9,895 bases of DNA from the NCBI GenBank assembly GCA_020626475.1, contig JAHKZT010000021.1, forward strand, positions 1 through 9,895. Reading direction: 5' to 3'. This document shows, piece by piece, positions 6,549 to 9,895 of the stretch. The notes beneath the pieces are model-generated. The model searched no databases and was not told the DNA's origin. It worked only from the letters and a program-made list of their open reading frames with translations. Positions within the stretch are counted from its first letter, which is position 1. Each line of letters begins with the position of its first letter. The stretch comes from a bacterium. Its GTDB lineage: Bacteria; Patescibacteriota; Saccharimonadia; Saccharimonadales; Saccharimonadaceae. Both the position numbers and the translations under genes were made by a program.

Positions 6549-6557
6549 TGATATACT
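6549..6557 (+). promoter_or_regulatory. Extended -10 (TGATATACT) for the HTH-MurA gene, predicted leaderless
   Basis: TGA-TATACT, one base from the consensus extended -10, ends 8 nt before ATG 6566, the same spacing as for tilS and the wall protein. No Shine-Dalgarno is present. It begins only 11 bp after the yebC terminator T-run, so any -35 contact would lie in the terminator stem. Confidence 0.5.
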
Positions 6558-6565
6558 ATAACTAT

Positions 6566-8107
6566 ATGAAGAAGCAAGCAGATTACATGGTTGAAATTGG
6601 TAATATTATCGCGACGGCACGGAGCCGTCAAGATATAACCCAGGCGGAATTAGCCGAGAAAATCGGCACTAGTCAATCCGCCATCAACCGCATCGAACAT
6701 GGCAAACAAAATGCATCTCTTGAGATAATCTCAAAGATTAGCCGCGCCCTAAATTATCAGATTATTACGATTAACGAAAGCGCTACTCAGGGTTACCGCA
6801 TCAATGGCGGCAAAGAGTTGCATGGCAGCGTCACGATTAATACTTCGAAAAATGCCGCAGTCGGCTTGCTCTGCGCAGCTTTACTAAACGAAGGAAAGAC
6901 AACTTTCCGTCATCTTGCTCACATTGAAGAGGTTTATCGCATCCTCGAAGTGCTCGATTCGATCGGCGTAAAGACCGCTTGGATCAATAACGGTCGCGAT
7001 CTCGAGATTGACCCACCAAAAACTCTCAATCTTGCCAATCTCAATATGGATGCTGCTCGTCGCACGCGCACAGTCATCATGATGATGGGGCCATTGCTTC
7101 ATCACTTCAAAGAATTTCGTCTACCATACGCAGGCGGCTGTTCGCTTGGTTCTCGTACAGTCGAACCGCATCTACATGCGCTAAAAACCTTTGGTCTCAA
7201 CGTAGACGCAAAATCTAATCCAGGCTACTACGAAGCAAAAGTAACGGAAATAAAAGACACAAAACGCAAGATTGTGCTTACGGAGCGTGGCGATACTGTC
7301 ACTGAAAATACAATTATGGCCGCAGCACTCTGTCCTGGCGAAACTATCATTGTTGGCGCGAGCCCTAACTATATGGTGCAAGATGTCTGTTTCTATCTCG
7401 AAAAACTTGGCGTTAAAATTGACGGTGTTGGCACAACAAATCTCGTAGTTCATGGCGTCAATCGCATTAATAAAACTATTGAATATGCTCCTAGTGAAGA
7501 TCCGATTGAAGCAATGAGCTTCATTGCCGCAGGCATTGTCACGAAATCGCAAATCGAGATTAAGCGCGTACCAATCGAATTTCTCGAAATTGAGCTCGAG
7601 GTCCTTCGTAGTATGGGTCAAAAAATCATTGTTTCCGACGAATACTTTGCCGACAATGGCCGCACGCGCCTAGTCGATATAAAGCTCCAAAAGTCTAAGC
7701 TTAAAGCACCAATCGATAAAATTCACCCAATGCCATTCCCTGGCCTCAACATCGATTCTCTGCCATTCTTCTCCGTTATCGCCGCTACAGCCGAAGGGCG
7801 CACGCTAATTCACGACTGGGTCTTCGAAAACCGCGCCATCTACTCTACGGAGCTATCTAATCTCAATGCAAAAGTTGAGCTCTGCGATGCGCATCGTATC
7901 TATATTAATGGCCCCACAAACTGGCGTCCTGCAGAAATGATTGCGCCACCAGCGCTACGACCAGCCGTAGTCATCATGCTCGCCATGCTTGCCGCCCCTG
8001 GACGTTCAGTATTGCGCAATACTTATTCAATCGCGCGCGGCTATGAAAACTTCGCACATCGCCTAGTTCAGCTTGGCGCAGATATCGAGCGGCTTTCTGA
8101 CCTGTAA
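6566..8107 (+). CDS. XRE-type helix-turn-helix fused to a MurA-like UDP-GlcNAc enolpyruvyl transferase
   Basis: 513 residues from ATG 6566; an in-frame ATG at 6539 abuts the yebC terminator and lies before the predicted mRNA start. Residues 9-65 form an XRE/Cro helix-turn-helix (TQAELAEKIGTSQSAINRIEHGK, 25-47, then a helix ending ALNYQ). Residues 77-513 align with MurA, which transfers enolpyruvate from PEP to UDP-GlcNAc in the first committed step of peptidoglycan synthesis. Seen: SKNAA (94-98; Lys/Asn pair), GGCSLGSR (190-197; Cys192 in the PEP-adduct, fosfomycin-target position), NID (395-397; the general-base Asp position), and TELSNLNAKVE, PALRP and ARGYENF near the end. Asp is replaced by Ala in the usual DLR (A463) and DRGY (A490) motifs, so it is divergent and may be a paralogue. 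MurA alone is about 420 residues; the extra length is the HTH. Domain calls are strong; catalytic activity is probable, not certain. Confidence 0.9.
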   Translation: MKKQADYMVEIGNIIATARSRQDITQAELAEKIGTSQSAINRIEHGKQNASLEIISKISRALNYQIITINESATQGYRINGGKELHGSVTINTSKNAAVGLLCAALLNEGKTTFRHLAHIEEVYRILEVLDSIGVKTAWINNGRDLEIDPPKTLNLANLNMDAARRTRTVIMMMGPLLHHFKEFRLPYAGGCSLGSRTVEPHLHALKTFGLNVDAKSNPGYYEAKVTEIKDTKRKIVLTERGDTVTENTIMAAALCPGETIIVGASPNYMVQDVCFYLEKLGVKIDGVGTTNLVVHGVNRINKTIEYAPSEDPIEAMSFIAAGIVTKSQIEIKRVPIEFLEIELEVLRSMGQKIIVSDEYFADNGRTRLVDIKLQKSKLKAPIDKIHPMPFPGLNIDSLPFFSVIAATAEGRTLIHDWVFENRAIYSTELSNLNAKVELCDAHRIYINGPTNWRPAEMIAPPALRPAVVIMLAMLAAPGRSVLRNTYSIARGYENFAHRLVQLGADIERLSDL

Positions 8108-8125
8108 AAACAGAGATGGGTGTAG

Positions 8126-8131
8126 TATAAT
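8126..8131 (+). promoter_or_regulatory. -10 box (TATAAT) for gatC, predicted leaderless
   Basis: A consensus TATAAT ends 6 nt before ATG 8138, so transcription would start on the A of the start codon, exactly as for the PRC-barrel gene. No Shine-Dalgarno lies in the 30-bp gap after murA. A weak TGTAAA 17 bp upstream overlaps the murA stop. Confidence 0.55.
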
Positions 8132-8137
8132 TTAACT

Positions 8138-8425
8138 ATGTCTATTACTAGAGAAGATGTCCTACATTTGGCGCAGCTATCGAATATCTCGCTCAGCGAA
8201 GATCAGATAGAGCCGCTCATTCGGGACCTTGATAATATCGTCAACTATTTTTCCCAGCTCGACGAGTTAAACACTGAGAACGTTGAGCCTACCTATCAAT
8301 GCTTCGATATGCAAAACGTATGGCGCGAAGACGTCATCGAAGATTTTGAAGCAAAGCGCGAAGATTTACTCGCACTAACGACTGAAAGTGAAGATAATCA
8401 GATAAAGGTGCCAAAAGTTCTATGA
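8138..8425 (+). CDS. gatC: Asp/Glu-tRNA amidotransferase subunit GatC
   Basis: 95 residues, normal for the family. GatC is the small subunit that wraps around GatA and GatB in the GatCAB complex, which converts Glu-tRNA(Gln) and/or Asp-tRNA(Asn) to the correct amide. Seen: N-terminal helices with DVLHLAQLSNISLSEDQ (7-23) and LDNIVNYFSQLDELNTENVEPT (31-52), then VWRED (61-65) and the terminal KVPKVL. The stop is TGA, overlapping the gatA start in ATGA, so the two are translationally coupled; this TGA also argues for the standard genetic code. It probably has its own promoter immediately upstream. Confidence 0.95.
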   Translation: MSITREDVLHLAQLSNISLSEDQIEPLIRDLDNIVNYFSQLDELNTENVEPTYQCFDMQNVWREDVIEDFEAKREDLLALTTESEDNQIKVPKVL

Positions 8426-9807
8426 AAATCGCAGATAAAGACACTAAGGCGGTCGATTTAGTTCGTGCCGCGCTCGAAAGAGCAAAAGAATGCGAAGAAT
8501 ATCACGCATTCATTTCAATGAATGAAGCGCGTGCAATTGAACGCGCTCGCGAGATTGACGCAAAGATAGAAAAAGGCGAAAATGTCGGCCGCCTAGCTGG
8601 CGTTCCATTCGCATTAAAGGACAATTACCTAAGCCCAGAAGGCGATACTACGGCTGCCGCAAAAATGCTTGAGGATTTTGCTTCCCCAATTACCGCAACC
8701 GCAGTCAAGAAGCTCGAAGACGAAGGCGCTATCATGATCGGCCGCGCAAATCTTGATGCTTACGCACATGGTGGAAGCACCGAGAACTCTTATTTCGGTC
8801 CAACTTCCAACGCTTACGACAAATCCCGTGTCGCCGGTGGCTCTAGCGGCGGTAGCGCAGTTGCTGTAGCGCTCGACATTGTTCCGTTTGCACTAGGCTC
8901 TGATACTGGCGGCTCAATTCGCCAGCCAGCAAGCTTCAATGGCGTATACGGCGTCAAGCCTACCTATGGCACTGTTAGCCGTTATGGCGTTGTCGCAATG
9001 GCATCCTCTACCGATACGATGGGATGTTTCGCAAAAAATGCCGCCGACGCGGATCTCGTCATGAAGATTATATCCGGCAAAGACGCGAAAGATTCTACTA
9101 CGCTCGATGACTTCTGGACAAAAGATTTAGCGGATGCGAAACCAGCCAAGAAGAAAATCGGCCTTATTTCCGATTTCGTGAGCGAGGGTGTCGATACTGA
9201 CGTTAAGAAAACTGTCAATGATTACGCCGCAAAACTCAAAAAAGCTGGCTACGAAGTCAAAGAACTTAGCATGCCGATTCTTAAATATGCGCTTGCAATT
9301 TACTACATTGTTCAGCCTGCCGAGGTTGCTTCGAACCTTAGCCGCTACGATGGCATTCGTTATGGCCATCGTTCCAACGATATTAAGAGCCTCGATGACG
9401 TCTATAGTAAATCGCGCGATGAGGGCTTCATGCCGGAAAACAAACGCCGCATTCTTATCGGCAACTTCGTGCTTAGCTCTGGTTTCTTTGATGCTTATTA
9501 TCTAAAAGCCCAGAAGGCACGCACGCTTCTTATTAATGCATACAATGACGCATTCAAAGAATTCGATGCACTCCTCTGCCCAGTCTCGCCACGCCCAGCA
9601 TTCAAGCTCGGCGAGAATACGAGCGACCCACTTCAGATGTATCTTGAAGACGTAATGACCGTACCGCCAAGCATGGCTGGCCTTCCGGCAATTTCTGTCC
9701 CAGCCGGCAAGAATAAAGAAGGTTTAACAATCGGCGTTCAGCTTGTCGGTCCTAGACAGAGCGACCAGATTCTTCTCAATATCGCTAGCGAATTGGAGGA
9801 TAAGTAA
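8422..9807 (+). CDS. gatA: Asp/Glu-tRNA amidotransferase subunit GatA
   Basis: 461 residues, slightly short of the usual 480-490. GatA is the amidase subunit that releases ammonia from glutamine for GatB to use on the mischarged tRNA. The Ser-cisSer-Lys triad is intact: Lys66 in ALKDN, Ser141 in GGSSGGSA (139-146), and the nucleophile Ser165 in DTGGSIRQPAS (161-171); the 75- and 24-residue spacings match characterised amidases. Further family signatures are TTAAAKML (76-83), GRANLDAYAHGGS (107-119), NGVYGVKPTYGTVSRYG (about 174-190), and near the C-terminus MAGLPAISVPAG and GVQLVGPR. The start overlaps the gatC stop by 4 nt. gatB, often next, does not follow directly; a small membrane-protein gene starts 3 nt after the stop. 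Identification is very secure. Confidence 0.97.
   Translation: MKIADKDTKAVDLVRAALERAKECEEYHAFISMNEARAIERAREIDAKIEKGENVGRLAGVPFALKDNYLSPEGDTTAAAKMLEDFASPITATAVKKLEDEGAIMIGRANLDAYAHGGSTENSYFGPTSNAYDKSRVAGGSSGGSAVAVALDIVPFALGSDTGGSIRQPASFNGVYGVKPTYGTVSRYGVVAMASSTDTMGCFAKNAADADLVMKIISGKDAKDSTTLDDFWTKDLADAKPAKKKIGLISDFVSEGVDTDVKKTVNDYAAKLKKAGYEVKELSMPILKYALAIYYIVQPAEVASNLSRYDGIRYGHRSNDIKSLDDVYSKSRDEGFMPENKRRILIGNFVLSSGFFDAYYLKAQKARTLLINAYNDAFKEFDALLCPVSPRPAFKLGENTSDPLQMYLEDVMTVPPSMAGLPAISVPAGKNKEGLTIGVQLVGPRQSDQILLNIASELEDK
9795..9800 (+). promoter_or_regulatory. Shine-Dalgarno (GGAGGA) for the gene after gatA
   Basis: GGAGGA sits inside the last codons of gatA, 10 nt before ATG 9811. It supports that start and suggests co-transcription with gatCA. 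Confidence 0.65.
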
Positions 9808-9810
9808 GCC

Positions 9811-9895
9811 ATGGATGGTTCGCTGATAGTTTTCTTGGTAGCTATCATAATCGTCGGTATCTTGATTTTTCTAGCAATTTCCATGACTGGCAAAC
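9811..9895 (+). CDS. Start of a small or N-terminally anchored membrane protein, cut by window edge
   Basis: Only 28 codons are visible: MDGSLIVFLVAIIIVGILIF continuing LAISMTGK. Residues 5-23 form one strongly hydrophobic membrane segment with a short polar N-terminus, so a single-pass anchor or a longer membrane protein is likely. It starts 3 nt after gatA with a good Shine-Dalgarno and is probably in the gatCA operon. It does not read like GatB, which is soluble and begins differently. The family cannot be named from this fragment. Confidence 0.7.
   Translation, partial: MDGSLIVFLVAIIIVGILIFLAISMTGK

Noticed and set aside
6539..6565. Upstream in-frame ATG adding nine residues to the HTH-MurA protein
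   Set aside because: It touches the terminator T-run, has no ribosome-binding site, and lies upstream of the predicted -10; the HTH is complete without it.
7181..7621. 146-codon open frame on the minus strand opposite murA
   Set aside because: Composition is Cys/Phe/Asn-rich with no recognisable domain, and it lies wholly within a strongly supported gene; a shadow frame.
8102..8113. Short palindrome CTGT-AAAA-ACAG at the end of murA as a terminator
   Set aside because: Only a 4-bp weak stem and no T-run; it is more likely chance next to the gatC promoter.
8423..8425. UGA recoding (glycine code of Absconditabacteria/Gracilibacteria)
   Set aside because: TGA ends gatC exactly after its conserved C-terminus and overlaps the gatA start, so it is a true stop.
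1..9895. CRISPR arrays, tRNA or rRNA genes, insertion sequences, toxin-antitoxin pairs, prophage
   Set aside because: Reading both strands showed no regular repeats, cloverleaf-like segments, transposase motifs or phage genes; the antitoxin-like HTH is part of the MurA fusion and has no toxin partner.

Overview
The window looks like core chromosome of a small-genome Patescibacteria/CPR bacterium, most likely Candidatus Saccharibacteria (TM7). That is an inference from protein style (RecA, the three-DUF348 plus G5 wall protein, an HTH-fused MurA-like enzyme), very tight gene packing and mid-range GC; no rRNA is present to confirm it. The standard stop code applies: gatC ends in TGA directly after the conserved VPKVL terminus, so the UGA-as-glycine code of Absconditabacteria/Gracilibacteria does not fit. 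I see no insertion sequence, CRISPR array, tRNA, rRNA or prophage.

Layout. Left arm, minus strand: tilS (tRNA-Ile lysidine synthase), then a secreted RpfB/YabE-like wall protein, then rsmA (16S rRNA dimethyltransferase, cut by the window edge). Next, plus strand: a two-repeat PRC-barrel protein, divergent from tilS and overlapping recX tail-to-tail by 52 bp. Centre, minus strand: a small DUF5674-like protein, recA and recX, in that transcription order, with recA and recX sharing one base. Right arm, plus strand: yebC (translation/regulatory factor) closed by a clear terminator, then an HTH-MurA fusion, then gatC and gatA overlapping in ATGA, then the first codons of a small membrane protein.

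How the genes fit together. Most are housekeeping: translation fidelity and tRNA/rRNA modification (tilS, rsmA, yebC, gatCA), recombination (recA, recX) and cell wall (RpfB-like protein, MurA-like enzyme). The most unusual parts are (1) an XRE-type helix-turn-helix fused in frame to a divergent MurA-like enolpyruvyl transferase, (2) at least five genes (tilS, the wall protein, the PRC-barrel gene, HTH-murA, gatC) with a -10 box only 6-8 nt before ATG and no Shine-Dalgarno, which predicts leaderless mRNAs, next to other genes with ordinary Shine-Dalgarno sites, and (3) the wall-hydrolase/rsmA neighbourhood, which resembles rpfB-ksgA of Actinobacteria and yabE-ksgA of Bacillus. All functions are assigned by reading motifs; no database search was possible.
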